Shown here: positions 33,260-42,929 of the stretch, in pieces
How positions within the stretch are numbered: position 1 is the first letter of the stretch
Layout: each line of letters starts with the position of its first letter
NCBI GenBank assembly: GCA_947453625.1
Contig: CANGHK010000003.1
Coordinates: forward strand, 101,118-165,117
DNA length: 64,000 bases
Reading direction: 5' to 3'
Source of the DNA: Burkholderiales bacterium
GTDB lineage: Bacteria > Pseudomonadota > Gammaproteobacteria > Burkholderiales > Burkholderiaceae_C
Notes under the pieces: model-generated
What the model was told of the DNA's origin: nothing
Seen by the model: the letters and a program-made list of their open reading frames with translations, nothing else
The model's database searches: none
Made by a program: the position numbers and the translations under genes

Positions 33260-34306
33260 TCATGCCGGCGCGCTCTGCCGCCGCAGCAACACCAGCAGAT
33301 AGACCCCGCCGAGCAGCGCAGTCAACACCCCGACCGGCAGTTCCTGGGGCGCAATGACGCTGCGCGCCAGCAGGTCGGCGGCCAGCAGCAAGACGCCGCC
33401 TGCCGCAGCCGACAAGGACAGCAGCGCGCCATGCGTCACCACCACCCAGCGCCGCACCAGGTGAGGCGCGGCCAGGCCGACAAAAGCCACCAGCCCGGCC
33501 TGCGACACCGCCGCACCGGTGGCCAGTGCCATCACCACCACCAGCAGCAGGCGCACCCGCGGCAGTTGCAAGCCCAGGCTGGCGGCGCTGGCCTCGCCCA
33601 GCACCAGGGCATCGAGGACGCGGGCAAAGCGCAAGGCCAGCGGCAGCACCGCCACCAACGCGCCGACCAGCAGGCCCACGCTGTCCCAGCCCAGAAAACC
33701 GGTGCTGCCAAGCAGGAAGGCCTGGCGGCCGCGCAGCGCCTCGGGCGACAACATCAGCAGCAAGTCGGAGGCCGCGCCCATCAGCACACCCACCACCACG
33801 CCGCACAGCAGCAGCCGCACCGGACGCGCCGCGCCGCCGGCCAGCAGCAGGGTCAGCCCGACCCCCGCCAAGGCGCCGGCAAAGGCCGCCCCGACCAGCC
33901 CGAGGCGCATCAGCCCACTCACCGCAGCCAGTCCGAGGGAGGCCCCGCCCAGCCCGCCAAACCCAGCCACTCCGCCGCCCGCCAGCACCATCACGACCCC
34001 CAGGCCGGCGCCTGAAGCCGACCCGAGCAGATAGGGGTCGGCCAGCGGGTTGCGGAACAGGCCTTGTGCCAGCGCGCCGGCCAGCCCCAGCAAGGCGCCG
34101 GCGGCAAGCGCACCCAGGCTGCGCGGCGCCCGGATCTGCCAGACCAGCTCGCCCTCGTCGGCCCAGGCCAGGCTGAAACCTTCGCTGCCCGCAGCCAGGC
34201 CAACCAGCAGCAAGAGCAATGCCGCGGCGACCAGCAGCACACCCAGGCCCAGCGGCTTGCGCCAGGGCATCAGCACGGTCGGCTTCAAGTCCAGCGCGGC
34301 GCTCAT
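33260..34306 (-). CDS. btuC: FecCD/BtuC family ABC transporter permease
   Basis: IRAPRSLGALAAGALLGLAGALAQGLFRNPLADPYLLGSASGAGLG ... AFVGLAAPHLVRRWV ... ELPVGVLTALLGGVYLLVLL. Confidence 0.9.
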   Translation of the reverse strand: MSAALDLKPTVLMPWRKPLGLGVLLVAAALLLLLVGLAAGSEGFSLAWADEGELVWQIRAPRSLGALAAGALLGLAGALAQGLFRNPLADPYLLGSASGAGLGVVMVLAGGGVAGFGGLGGASLGLAAVSGLMRLGLVGAAFAGALAGVGLTLLLAGGAARPVRLLLCGVVVGVLMGAASDLLLMLSPEALRGRQAFLLGSTGFLGWDSVGLLVGALVAVLPLALRFARVLDALVLGEASAASLGLQLPRVRLLLVVVMALATGAAVSQAGLVAFVGLAAPHLVRRWVVVTHGALLSLSAAAGGVLLLAADLLARSVIAPQELPVGVLTALLGGVYLLVLLRRQSAPA

Positions 34307-35271
34307 GGTGAACCCGTAGCCGGTTTGGCCAGCGTCGCCAGATTCACCAGACAGTCGGCGATCAGGTCCGCCGCTTCGGCCAAACGCGGCCCGGGGCGCA
34401 CCAGGGTGTCGAAGCGCGATTCGGCAAAGCCGCAGCTGCGGCCTTGGCGCAGCGCGGCGATCGCCGACCAACCCGGCCGGCGAGCCATCTCGGTCAAATC
34501 GTGGGCCGAGGCCATCACCAGGCCGGGTTGCGCGCGCACCACGAACTCGGGGTTGAGCTTGGGGAACGGGCCCAGCGCGCCCGGCACCACATTGCCCAGG
34601 CCCAGCCGCGCCAGCAGCGCACCGACGAAACTGGCTTCGCCCGCGGCATAGGGCGCCGGGCTGACCTCGAAATACACCCGCTGGCCGCGCAGCGCCGGCG
34701 GCACGCGGGCGGCGGCCGCGCTGATGCGGCGGTCGATCTGGGCCCACAGCGCGTCACCCTGCCCAGGCAAACCCAAGGCCAGCGCCAGCACCTGCAGCAC
34801 ATGGCGGGTGTCGGGCAGCGACTGGGCTTCGAGCGCCAGCACCGTCAGCCCCAAACCTTCGAGCCTGGCGGTGACGCGGGTCGACACCGCCGCCAGCACC
34901 AGGTCGGGCTTGAGCCTGACGATGGCCTCGACCTGCGTGTCCTCCAGCCCGCCCAGCTTGGGCAGGGCCGCCGCCGACGCAGGCCAATTCGAGAAGCGGT
35001 CGGTGCCGACGAGACGGCCGCAGGCCTGCAGCGCGCAGACCGACTCGGTCAGCGAGGGCAAGAGCGAGACGATGCGCTGCGGCGGGCGGTCGAAGCGGAC
35101 CGGACGACCGCGGTCGTCGGTCACCGTGACGGTGGCCGCGGTCGCTGTCCCGATGACGGCCGCGGCCATCGCCACCAGCGGCGCCAGCATCAGCCCGCCC
35201 AGCAGCGCCGGCAGCGTTCGGCCGCGGCCCCGCCAGCCGCTGCGCAGGCAGGTCGACACCAGCTTGCGCAC
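34303..35271 (-). CDS. btuF: cobalamin-type periplasmic binding protein
   Basis: QRIVSLLPSLTESVCALQACGRLVGTDRFSNWPASAAALPKLGGLEDTQVEAIVRLKPDLVL. Confidence 0.88.
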   Translation of the reverse strand: MRKLVSTCLRSGWRGRGRTLPALLGGLMLAPLVAMAAAVIGTATAATVTVTDDRGRPVRFDRPPQRIVSLLPSLTESVCALQACGRLVGTDRFSNWPASAAALPKLGGLEDTQVEAIVRLKPDLVLAAVSTRVTARLEGLGLTVLALEAQSLPDTRHVLQVLALALGLPGQGDALWAQIDRRISAAAARVPPALRGQRVYFEVSPAPYAAGEASFVGALLARLGLGNVVPGALGPFPKLNPEFVVRAQPGLVMASAHDLTEMARRPGWSAIAALRQGRSCGFAESRFDTLVRPGPRLAEAADLIADCLVNLATLAKPATGSP

Positions 35272-35274
35272 TGC

Positions 35275-37149
35275 TCAGAGCCGCCAGCGCAGGCCGCCAA
35301 ACACACCGCGCGGCGGCTGCTTGTAGCCGGTGGCCGTCTGGTAGTGCCTGTCGCCCAGGTTCTCGATGCGGGCGAACCACTGCAGGCTGCCGCTCTGGTC
35401 CCACTGAGCGGTCATATCGGCCACGCCGTAGGCCGGCAAATTGGCACCGGCGCTGTCGGGCCGATCGCCGACGTAGCGTGCCGCCAGCCCGACGCGCCAG
35501 CCCGCGCCCAGGTCTTGCGACAGCGCGGCCGAAGCCAGCGCCTTGCTGCGGCGCAGACGCTGCGTGCCGGTAACCGCGTCGACCGGGTCTTGCGTTGTCA
35601 GCCCGGCACGCAGGTCGGCCGACCCGACGCGGCCTGCGTACGACAACTCCAGGCCGCGGTTGCGGGTGCGCGCCAGGTTGCCGAAGGCCTGGAGGGTGGT
35701 GTCGTACTCCAGTTCCTGCTCGACCCGGGTCTGGAACAGCGTGGCACGCAGCCGCTGGCCGGCCACCGCCCATTGCAGCCCCAGTTCGGCAGAGCGCGCC
35801 AGTTCGGGCTGCAGGGCCGGGTTGCCGTAGTACGGTGCATACAGGTAGCCCAGCGGCGGCGCGCTGAAGGCATTGCCCAGGCTTGCGATCAGCTTCCAGG
35901 CCGGTGCCACCTGCCAGCCCCAGCCCAGGCTGCCGCTGGCCTTGGCGCCTGTGCCGCCAGTGTGGTCCTGGCGCAGGTTGAGCGCCAAGTCATGCGGGCC
36001 CAGCTTGGCCTGCAGGCCGCCGAACAGCGCCGTCACGCTCCGCGCGTGGGCGTATACGCCACCAAAGCCGTCGTCGGCATCGATACGCTGGCGCTGGTGG
36101 TCCAGCCCGGCAGTCAGCGTGGTGGCCGACGACAGCGCCAGGGTGTTGACCCAGTTCAAGGCAGCGACCTGGGTCTGGTACTGGCCGGTGTAGCCATAGT
36201 CGCCGGTTTCGACATAGCGCGCGTCGTCACGCTGACTGGACAGGCTGAGCGCGCTGCGCCAGGCGGCGCTGAACTGGTCGGCGCTGCTCAGGTGGACCAG
36301 GTCCTTGCGGGTGCGGCTGGTCTGCACATCGGCGGGCGTGGCGAAGGCCGAGTCGTAGTCGAGTTGCCCGTCGCTGTGCACCCAGCCGAAACCCAGGCGG
36401 TGGCCGTCGGCCAGCGAGTGCGACAGGTTGAAAGCCGCGCTGGTGTTGCGGTAGCCGTCGCGGTCCGGGTTGGCGGCCGGGACCTGCTGGGAATCTACCG
36501 CCGAAAATCCGTGATCGGACTCGCGCGACACGCCCAGCGACAGCGCTGTGGCGCCCAGCGTGGCCGAGCCCTGCGCCGCGCCATGGACGAAACCGCGCGA
36601 GCCGGCCTCCAGGCGCACGCTGGCCTGCGGCGCAGCGCTGGCTTGGCGGGTGAAGACCTGGATTACGCCACCCACCGCACCGCTGCCGTAGAGCGCCGAG
36701 ACGTTGCCCCGCACGATCTCGATGTGGTCGATCTGGTCCAGCATCAGGTGCTCGATGCCGACCAGGCCGGTCGCGTCCTGGCGCGACATGACCATGCCGT
36801 CGACCAGCACCAACACCTGCCGGGTGGGCGCGCCGCGCAGGAACAGCGAGGTGACAGTGCCGCGTCCACCATTGCTGGCGAACTGCACACCGGCCTCGGC
36901 CGCCAGCAGCGCGGGCAGGTCCACCGCCTGCGAACGCTCGATATCACCGCGCGTCAGCAGCGTGGTGTGCGGCAAGGCGTCGGTGAGGAACTGCGGGCCG
37001 CGCGAGGCGGTCACCACCACCGGGGCTTGCTCGAATTCGGCACTGAGCGCCGGCCCGCAGGCCAGGCCCAGCAACAGCGGCGCTGCAGCGCGCGCACCGA
37101 TCAATGCAGCGGCCCGAGGAGGCCGCCCGGAAACCAGGGAAGGAGTCAT
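35275..37149 (-). CDS. btuB: TonB-dependent outer membrane cobalamin receptor
   Basis: Plug motifs VVTASRGPQFLTDALPHTTLLTRGDIERSQAVDLPALLAAEAGVQF..GGRGTVTSLFLRG..VLVDGM and a C-terminal barrel ending WRL; downstream of cobalamin riboswitch. Confidence 0.9.
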   Translation of the reverse strand: MTPSLVSGRPPRAAALIGARAAAPLLLGLACGPALSAEFEQAPVVVTASRGPQFLTDALPHTTLLTRGDIERSQAVDLPALLAAEAGVQFASNGGRGTVTSLFLRGAPTRQVLVLVDGMVMSRQDATGLVGIEHLMLDQIDHIEIVRGNVSALYGSGAVGGVIQVFTRQASAAPQASVRLEAGSRGFVHGAAQGSATLGATALSLGVSRESDHGFSAVDSQQVPAANPDRDGYRNTSAAFNLSHSLADGHRLGFGWVHSDGQLDYDSAFATPADVQTSRTRKDLVHLSSADQFSAAWRSALSLSSQRDDARYVETGDYGYTGQYQTQVAALNWVNTLALSSATTLTAGLDHQRQRIDADDGFGGVYAHARSVTALFGGLQAKLGPHDLALNLRQDHTGGTGAKASGSLGWGWQVAPAWKLIASLGNAFSAPPLGYLYAPYYGNPALQPELARSAELGLQWAVAGQRLRATLFQTRVEQELEYDTTLQAFGNLARTRNRGLELSYAGRVGSADLRAGLTTQDPVDAVTGTQRLRRSKALASAALSQDLGAGWRVGLAARYVGDRPDSAGANLPAYGVADMTAQWDQSGSLQWFARIENLGDRHYQTATGYKQPPRGVFGGLRWRL

Positions 37150-37234
37150 GGATGTCAAGCAACAAGATACGCCTGCCCCAGCGTCCCCGCAGGTGCAGAC
37201 CGATCGCGCGCGCCGAACCCGACACGCGCCCCTT

Positions 37235-37415
37235 GTTGGCCGGTATCCGGGCTGGCGGAAACAACCCCTGTGGCCTTCCCGACCCCTTGCGGGGCCAGTG
37301 GCGTCTGACACAGGAGCGGAGACTGAGGGCGCCAGGCGCCTGCAGTCTCGTCCGCTTACCGTTGCGGGGGCAGCGCAGGTTGGACCATCCTCCGTGGGGC
37401 GATGATCTTCCTGCT
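37235..37415 (-). ncRNA. cobalamin (AdoCbl) riboswitch in the btuB leader
   Basis: Reverse strand contains GCTGCCCCCGCAACGGTAAGCGGACGAGACTG...CTGTGTCAGACGCCACTGGCCCC...GGGTCGGGAAGGCC...CAGCCCGGATACCGGCC, matching conserved cobalamin riboswitch elements (GCCACTG, GGGAAGGC, B12-box-like). Confidence 0.88.
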
Positions 37416-37546
37416 TCCCGTTTAACCCGACCGCAGTTGACATACGGCCGGAGCACCAACGGGCCGATGCTACCGCATTGCCGGCGCCGATACGGCGGGC
37501 CGGCCGCCTACAATCGACAGTCACACAGGAGAGGCGGCGGCTGGCC

Positions 37547-37804
37547 ATGTCAAGACTTGATGATCTCGCCGAGCGAATCGAACGTTTGGTGATGCGGCAC
37601 GAGGAACTCAAGCGCACCAATGAATTGCTCGAACAGCAACTCGTCAGCGTGATCAGCGAGCGCGACAGCCTGCGCTCGCGTCTGTCGGCAGCCCGCGCCC
37701 GCATCGACGCGCTGCTAGACCGCCTGCCGGCCGAGCCCGTGGCGACACCCGCCGTCACGCCGGCGCTGCGCCAAGCCGGCCCGCCTGACCGGGAAGCCGC
37801 ATGA
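37547..37804 (+). CDS. small coiled-coil ZapB-like protein
   Basis: MSRLDDLAERIERLVMRHEELKRTNELLEQQLVSVISERDSLRSRLSAARARIDALLDRL; overlaps zapA. Confidence 0.75.
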   Translation: MSRLDDLAERIERLVMRHEELKRTNELLEQQLVSVISERDSLRSRLSAARARIDALLDRLPAEPVATPAVTPALRQAGPPDREAA

Positions 37805-38151
37805 ACCAAGTCGAGACCACCATCCTGGGCCAGAGCTATATGCTGGCCTGCCCGCCCGACGGCGAGAAACTGCTGCGCGAAGCAGTGGCCATCGTCGACC
37901 GCGAGATGAGCGCGATACGCGACGCCGGCAAGGTCAAGGCGCGCGAGCGCATCGCCGTGCTGACCGCGCTCAACCTGGCCTACCAGCGCGCCGAGCAAGA
38001 CCGTGCGACAGCGCCTGAGGCCGCGGCGTCACCCTCCACCATCGCGACCGAACCCAACACCGAAGCAAACACCGAACCCGGCGCGGTGGACATCGAGCGC
38101 CTGATCCAGCGGATCGACGCCACACTGGGCGACGACGGGCTGTTGCTGTAG
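37801..38151 (+). CDS. zapA: cell division protein ZapA
   Basis: MNQVETTILGQSYMLACPPDGEKLLREAVAIVDREMSAIRDAGKVKARERIAVLTALNLAYQ. Confidence 0.92.
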   Translation: MNQVETTILGQSYMLACPPDGEKLLREAVAIVDREMSAIRDAGKVKARERIAVLTALNLAYQRAEQDRATAPEAAASPSTIATEPNTEANTEPGAVDIERLIQRIDATLGDDGLLL

Positions 38152-38199
38152 AAGATTCCACCAACCCACCGTCCGAAAGGGCGGGGGACTGTGCTTAGA

Positions 38200-38395
38200 A
38201 TGTTCCCGTCCGTTGCGTGTGCGTGAGTCTTAATTTCCTTGATCCGATGCTCATCGAGCCAGGGCTTGGAATATTGCAGAGCGGGTGTGATCGTCTCGCG
38301 TCAGATGAACCCGAAGCCCTGTTGACCTCGCCCACCTGATTCTCCCTTTGGGATCAGGAACGCGGCTCATGGCTCGCAACGGACACCCTCCCGCC
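38200..38395 (+). ncRNA. ssrS: 6S RNA (candidate)
   Basis: Directly downstream of zapA (conserved 6S position). Closing arms GTCCGTTGCG (38208-38217) and CGCAACGGAC (38374-38383) are perfectly complementary, with an unpaired-rich middle. Confidence 0.75.
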
Positions 38396-38477
38396 ACCGA
38401 ATGACACCGCCTTGGGTTGGCGTGCGCAAGGTCATGCGCAGTGTCGTGCGCCTGCTGACCTTGCCGGACAAGCCTTG

Positions 38478-39299
38478 ATGTCTTTTCTCGATCCCCGACT
38501 CGTGGCTGAACTGCTGCTGCTGGGCGCCTGCACCGGTTTCCTGGCGGGCTTGCTCGGCATTGGCGGCGGCATGCTGATGGTGCCCTTTCTGACGCTGATC
38601 TTCAGCCACCGCGGCATAGACGCCGGGCTGTCGGTGAAGATGGCGATCGCCACCTCGATGGCCACCATCCTGTTCACCTCGATCGCCAGCGTGCGCGCCC
38701 ATCACCAGCGCGGCGCCGTGCGCTGGGATCTGGTGCGCCGGCTCGCGCCGGGCATCGTGGTCGGCGGGCTGGCCTCCGGCGCGGGGGTGTTCGCCGTGCT
38801 CAAAGGCTCGACGCTGGCGCTGCTGTTCTCGCTCTTCATCGGCTTCTCGGCGACCCAGATGCTGTTGAACCGCAAGCCCAAGCCCAGCCGGCAAGTGCCG
38901 GGGCCGCTGGGCGCCGGCGCGGCGGGCGGGGTGATAGGCCTGGTGTCCGGGCTGCTGGGCGCGGGCGGCGCCTTCATCTCGGTGCCCTTCATGACCTGGT
39001 GCAATGTGGCGATGGCCAACGCCGTGGCCACCAGCGCGGCGCTGGGATTCCCGATCGCGCTGGCCAACACCTTGGGCTATGTGATCGCGGGCCGGAACCT
39101 GCCGTCGCCACCACCCGGCGCGTTGGGATACCTGATGCTGCCCGTGCTGGCCGTGATCGCCGCGGCCAGCGTCGTCACCGCGCCGCTGGGCGCCCGGGTG
39201 GCACACAGCGTGGACACCCGGCACCTGAAGAAGGTGTTCGCCACCCTGTTGTACGGCCTGGCCATCTACATGGTCTGGCAAGCCCTGGCCGGGCACTGA
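38478..39299 (+). CDS. TauE/SafE family sulfite exporter-like permease
   Basis: LLLLGACTGFLAGLLGIGGGMLMVPFLTLIF ... GLVSGLLGAGGAFISVPFM. Confidence 0.92.
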   Translation: MSFLDPRLVAELLLLGACTGFLAGLLGIGGGMLMVPFLTLIFSHRGIDAGLSVKMAIATSMATILFTSIASVRAHHQRGAVRWDLVRRLAPGIVVGGLASGAGVFAVLKGSTLALLFSLFIGFSATQMLLNRKPKPSRQVPGPLGAGAAGGVIGLVSGLLGAGGAFISVPFMTWCNVAMANAVATSAALGFPIALANTLGYVIAGRNLPSPPPGALGYLMLPVLAVIAAASVVTAPLGARVAHSVDTRHLKKVFATLLYGLAIYMVWQALAGH

Positions 39300-39314
39300 C
39301 CCCAGGAGAACAGG

Positions 39315-40103
39315 ATGAAGTGGATGCGTTACCGCCACGGCGGCGTCGAGGGCTTTGGCCAGTTGATCGATGACTCGGTGCAGGTGCACCGCGGCGAGCT
39401 TTTCGATGCGCCTCAGCCTACGGGCGCGCTGCTGCCCACGGCCGAGCTCGAGTGGCTGGCGCCCTGCCGGCCCGGCAAGGTCATCGGCCTGTGGAACAAC
39501 TTCCGCGCCGCGGCCGAGAAGAACGGCTGGTCGCAGCCGGCCGAGCCGCTGTATTTCCTGAAGGCCAGCAGCAGTGTGACGGCGCATGAGGCCGACATCC
39601 CGGCGCCCATCGCCCATGACGGCCGCGTCGCCTACGAAGGCGAACTGGCGATCGTCATCGGTCGGCGCAGCCGCGGCGTGTCGACCGCGGACGCTGCGGC
39701 GTCCATCTTCGGCTACACCTGCGCCAACGATGTCACCGCGATCGAGTTGCTGCAGCGAGACCCGTCGTTCCCGCAATGGGCGCGAGCCAAGAGCTTGGAC
39801 GGCTTCGGGCCGCTGGGCCCGGTGATCGCCACCGATGTCGACCCGCTGCAAGCCCGCCTGCGCACCCTGGTGGGCGGGCGCGAGCGGCAGAACTACGCGC
39901 TGTCCGACATGTTCTTCACACCCCACGAACTGGTCTCGCGGCTGTCCTTCGACATGACGCTAGAGCCTGGCGACGTGATCCTGTGCGGCACCTCGCTGGG
40001 CGTGCTGCCGATGAAGCCCGGCAGCGTGGTCGAGGTGGTGATAGACGGCATAGGCACGCTGCGCAACCGCTATGCGCCAACCGGGCCGGCCGCGCCGGCC
40101 TGA
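39315..40103 (+). CDS. fumarylacetoacetate hydrolase family protein
   Basis: PGKVIGLWNNFRAAAEKNG ... FLKASSSVTAHEADIPAPI..VAYEGELAIVIGRRSRGVS ... GYTCANDVTAIELLQRD ... GDVILCGTSLGV. Confidence 0.9.
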   Translation: MKWMRYRHGGVEGFGQLIDDSVQVHRGELFDAPQPTGALLPTAELEWLAPCRPGKVIGLWNNFRAAAEKNGWSQPAEPLYFLKASSSVTAHEADIPAPIAHDGRVAYEGELAIVIGRRSRGVSTADAAASIFGYTCANDVTAIELLQRDPSFPQWARAKSLDGFGPLGPVIATDVDPLQARLRTLVGGRERQNYALSDMFFTPHELVSRLSFDMTLEPGDVILCGTSLGVLPMKPGSVVEVVIDGIGTLRNRYAPTGPAAPA

Positions 40104-40116
40104 TCCCCAGCCCGCC

Positions 40117-41124
40117 TCAGATCGTCTGCAGCGCCAATCGGCCCGCCTGCTGGGCCAGCGTCTGGCCTAGCAGGCGGGTGACGGCGTAGATCGCCGCGAT
40201 CGTCGGCGTGGGCACGCCGGTGATGCGGCCGAGCTCGACCACCGCGCCGACCAGCGCCTCCAGTTCCAGCGCCCGGCCGCCCTCCACATCCTGCAGCATC
40301 GAGGTCTTGTGCGCGCCCACGGCCTCGGCGCCGGCGATACGCTGGGCCAGCGAGATCTTGAAGTGCACGCCCAGTGACTCGGCCACCGCCTGGCCCTCGG
40401 TCATCATCTGTTCGGCCAGTTCGCGGGTCAGCGGGAAGCGGCAGATGTCGCGCAGCGTGGCATGGGTCAGCGCCGAGATCGGGTTGAAGCTCAGGTTGCC
40501 CCAGAGCTTGACCCACAGTTCGGCGCGGATGTCGCGCGACACCGGCGACTTGAAGCCGGCGCGCATGAAGGTCTGCGACAAGGCCTCGACGCGCTCGCTG
40601 CGGCTGCCGTCCAACTCACCCAGCGTGAAGCGGTTGCCCTCGATCACCCGCACCACGCCCGGCTCGACCAACTCGGCCGCCGGGTAGACCACGCTGCCGA
40701 TGATGCGCTCGCACTCGATGCCGGCGGCCAGCGCGCCGTCGGGGTCGACGCTGGTCACCGGCATTCCTTCATAAGGCCCGGCCAGCTTGTGGAAATACCA
40801 CCAGGGCACGCCGTTGATCATCGTCACCACCAGCGTGCGCGGGCCGAACAAGGCGCGCAGCGCCGGCAGCACCTCGCGCACCTGGTGCGCCTTCAGCGTC
40901 AGCAGCACGGCGTCCTGTGGTCCGGCGTCCGCCATCTGCTCGACCGCGCGAACGGTCGGCGCGTGCAGCGTGCTGCCGTCCTCCAGGATCAGCTTGAAAC
41001 CGTGGGCGTTGATGGCGGCCAGGTTGCGGTTGCGGGCGATGAAGGTGACATCCTCACCGGCCGCAGCCAGGCGGGCCCCGAGGTAGCCGCCTATGGCGCC
41101 GGCCCCGACGATGGCGATTTTCAT
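40117..41124 (-). CDS. 2-dehydropantoate 2-reductase (ketopantoate reductase family)
   Basis: MKIAIVGAGAIGGYLGARLAAAGEDVTFIARNRNLAAINAHG ... MINGVPWWYFHKL ... ELWVKLWGNLSFNPISALT. Confidence 0.92.
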   Translation of the reverse strand: MKIAIVGAGAIGGYLGARLAAAGEDVTFIARNRNLAAINAHGFKLILEDGSTLHAPTVRAVEQMADAGPQDAVLLTLKAHQVREVLPALRALFGPRTLVVTMINGVPWWYFHKLAGPYEGMPVTSVDPDGALAAGIECERIIGSVVYPAAELVEPGVVRVIEGNRFTLGELDGSRSERVEALSQTFMRAGFKSPVSRDIRAELWVKLWGNLSFNPISALTHATLRDICRFPLTRELAEQMMTEGQAVAESLGVHFKISLAQRIAGAEAVGAHKTSMLQDVEGGRALELEALVGAVVELGRITGVPTPTIAAIYAVTRLLGQTLAQQAGRLALQTI

Positions 41125-41203
41125 GTGATGTCCCTGATCAGGCAGCGGGCGCCGGGTGCTTGCGGGCGCACCGGGCCAGGCCATGGCGAATCGGCGGCGC
41201 GGC

Positions 41204-42730
41204 TCAAGCCAGACCCAGCTTCTGCGCCAGCCCGATGCGCTGCAGCTTGCCGGTCGCGCCCTTGGGGATCTCGTCCATGAAGAGGATCTTCTTGGGCACC
41301 TTGTAGTCGGCGGCGCGGCCAGCGACGAAGGCTTGCAGTTCGCGCTCGGTGGCGGCCTGGCCCTCGCGCAACACCACCACCGCGGCCACCTCCTCGCCCA
41401 GCTTGGGATGCGGCATGCCGAAGCACACCACCTGGGCTACCGCCGGGTGATCCATCAACAACTCGTCGACCTCGCGCGGACTGATCTTCTCGCCGCCGCG
41501 GTTGATGATCTCCTTCAGGCGCCCGGTGATGCTGACGTAACCCTCGTCGTCCATCTGGCCCTGGTCGCCGGTGCGGAACCAGCCGCCGCGGTAGCCCTCG
41601 GCGTTGGCGGTGGGGTTGTTCTCGTAGCCGGCGGTGACGTTGTCGCCCCGGATCACGATCTCGCCGATGCCGCCCGCTTGCAACAGGCTGCCGTCGCCGG
41701 CCATGATCGCCACCTCGGGACCGGCCGCCCGGCCCACGGTGCCGGGCTTGCGGGCGGCCGGTGGCAGCGGGTTGGAGGTCATCTGGTGGGTGGCTTCGGT
41801 CATGCCATAGGCCTCGATCAGCGGGGCGCCGAACACGGCTTCGAGCTCGCGTATCACCTGCGGCGGCATCGACGACGACGACGAGCGCATGAAGCGCAGC
41901 GGGTGGCGCGCGATCACCTCGGCGTTCTTGCCGGCACGCCCGACGATGGCCTGGTGCATCGTGGGCACGGCGGTGTACCAGGTGGGACGGGCCTCGTCCA
42001 TCCAGCCGAAGAACTTCAGCGCGTTGAAGCCCGGGGTACAGAACACCTGCGAGCCGGCCGAGAGCGGCGCCAGCACGCCGGCAATCAGGCCGTGGATGTG
42101 GAACAGCGGCATGATGTTCAGCCCGCAGTCCCCCGGCACGAACTGCAGCGTGCGGGCGATGCTGCTGGCCGAGGCGCACAGGTTGCGCTGCGACAGCGGC
42201 ACGATCTTGGGCCGCGAGGTGGTGCCCGAGGTGTGCAACACCATCGAGATGTCGTCGGGCTGGGCGAAGCCGCCCGCTGCGGTGGGGACCGCGTCACGCG
42301 CCTCGCGGGCCTGCAGCACGAAACTGCCGGCGCCCTGCTCGGTGCGGGCCACCAGGTCGAGCACGCGCAGGCCCAGTTTCTCGGCCACGGCGACCGCCGG
42401 GGAACTGCTGCCCTGCTCGACGATCAGCGCCTTGGCGTTCAGGTCGGCGAGGTAGAACTCGAACTCCTCGGCGCGGTAGCCAGGGTTGAGCGGCGCGCTG
42501 GTGACAGCGCAGGCGCAGGCCGCGAAGCAGGTGGCCATCTCGGGGCCGTTGTTCAGCACGATCGCCACCCGGTCGTTACGGCCTATCCCCCAGCCGTTCA
42601 GGGTGGCCAGCGTGTCGCTGATCAAGCCGCGCAGCGCCCGGAAGTCGAGGGTGCTGCGGCCGGGCGCGGCGATCGCCGGTGCGCTGTCGGCGCCAGTGGC
42701 CAGCAGAGCTATGAGGGAGGACGGGAGCAT
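41204..42730 (-). CDS. acyl-CoA synthetase / AMP-dependent ligase
   Basis: MVLHTSGTTSRPKIVPLSQRNL, EAYGMTEATHQMTSNPLPP, GRLKEIINRGGEKISPREVDELL. Confidence 0.92.
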   Translation of the reverse strand: MLPSSLIALLATGADSAPAIAAPGRSTLDFRALRGLISDTLATLNGWGIGRNDRVAIVLNNGPEMATCFAACACAVTSAPLNPGYRAEEFEFYLADLNAKALIVEQGSSSPAVAVAEKLGLRVLDLVARTEQGAGSFVLQAREARDAVPTAAGGFAQPDDISMVLHTSGTTSRPKIVPLSQRNLCASASSIARTLQFVPGDCGLNIMPLFHIHGLIAGVLAPLSAGSQVFCTPGFNALKFFGWMDEARPTWYTAVPTMHQAIVGRAGKNAEVIARHPLRFMRSSSSSMPPQVIRELEAVFGAPLIEAYGMTEATHQMTSNPLPPAARKPGTVGRAAGPEVAIMAGDGSLLQAGGIGEIVIRGDNVTAGYENNPTANAEGYRGGWFRTGDQGQMDDEGYVSITGRLKEIINRGGEKISPREVDELLMDHPAVAQVVCFGMPHPKLGEEVAAVVVLREGQAATERELQAFVAGRAADYKVPKKILFMDEIPKGATGKLQRIGLAQKLGLA

Positions 42731-42929
42731 GGGGAGATTTCCTGGAGATGAAGAAAGAGAGCCGCGGTGAAGGCGCAACCGGCCGACACAGCAAAAAGCA
42801 GACCGTCAGCCTGGCGATCCGCGGGATGAAGTTGCTGCCTGGGGGCACCGGATGGGCGCGGCGCCAAGCCCGTGCCCGGCAAGGCGTCACCGCCGGTGGT
42901 GACCACAGGATCGGCCACAGGATCGGCCG

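Noticed and set aside
34444-37308. 954-aa + strand ORF opposite btuF/btuB
   Set aside because: Antisense open frame caused by high GC and codon bias; low-complexity Arg/Gln/His/Gly-rich translation with no domain, while the opposite strand encodes clear btuF/btuB.
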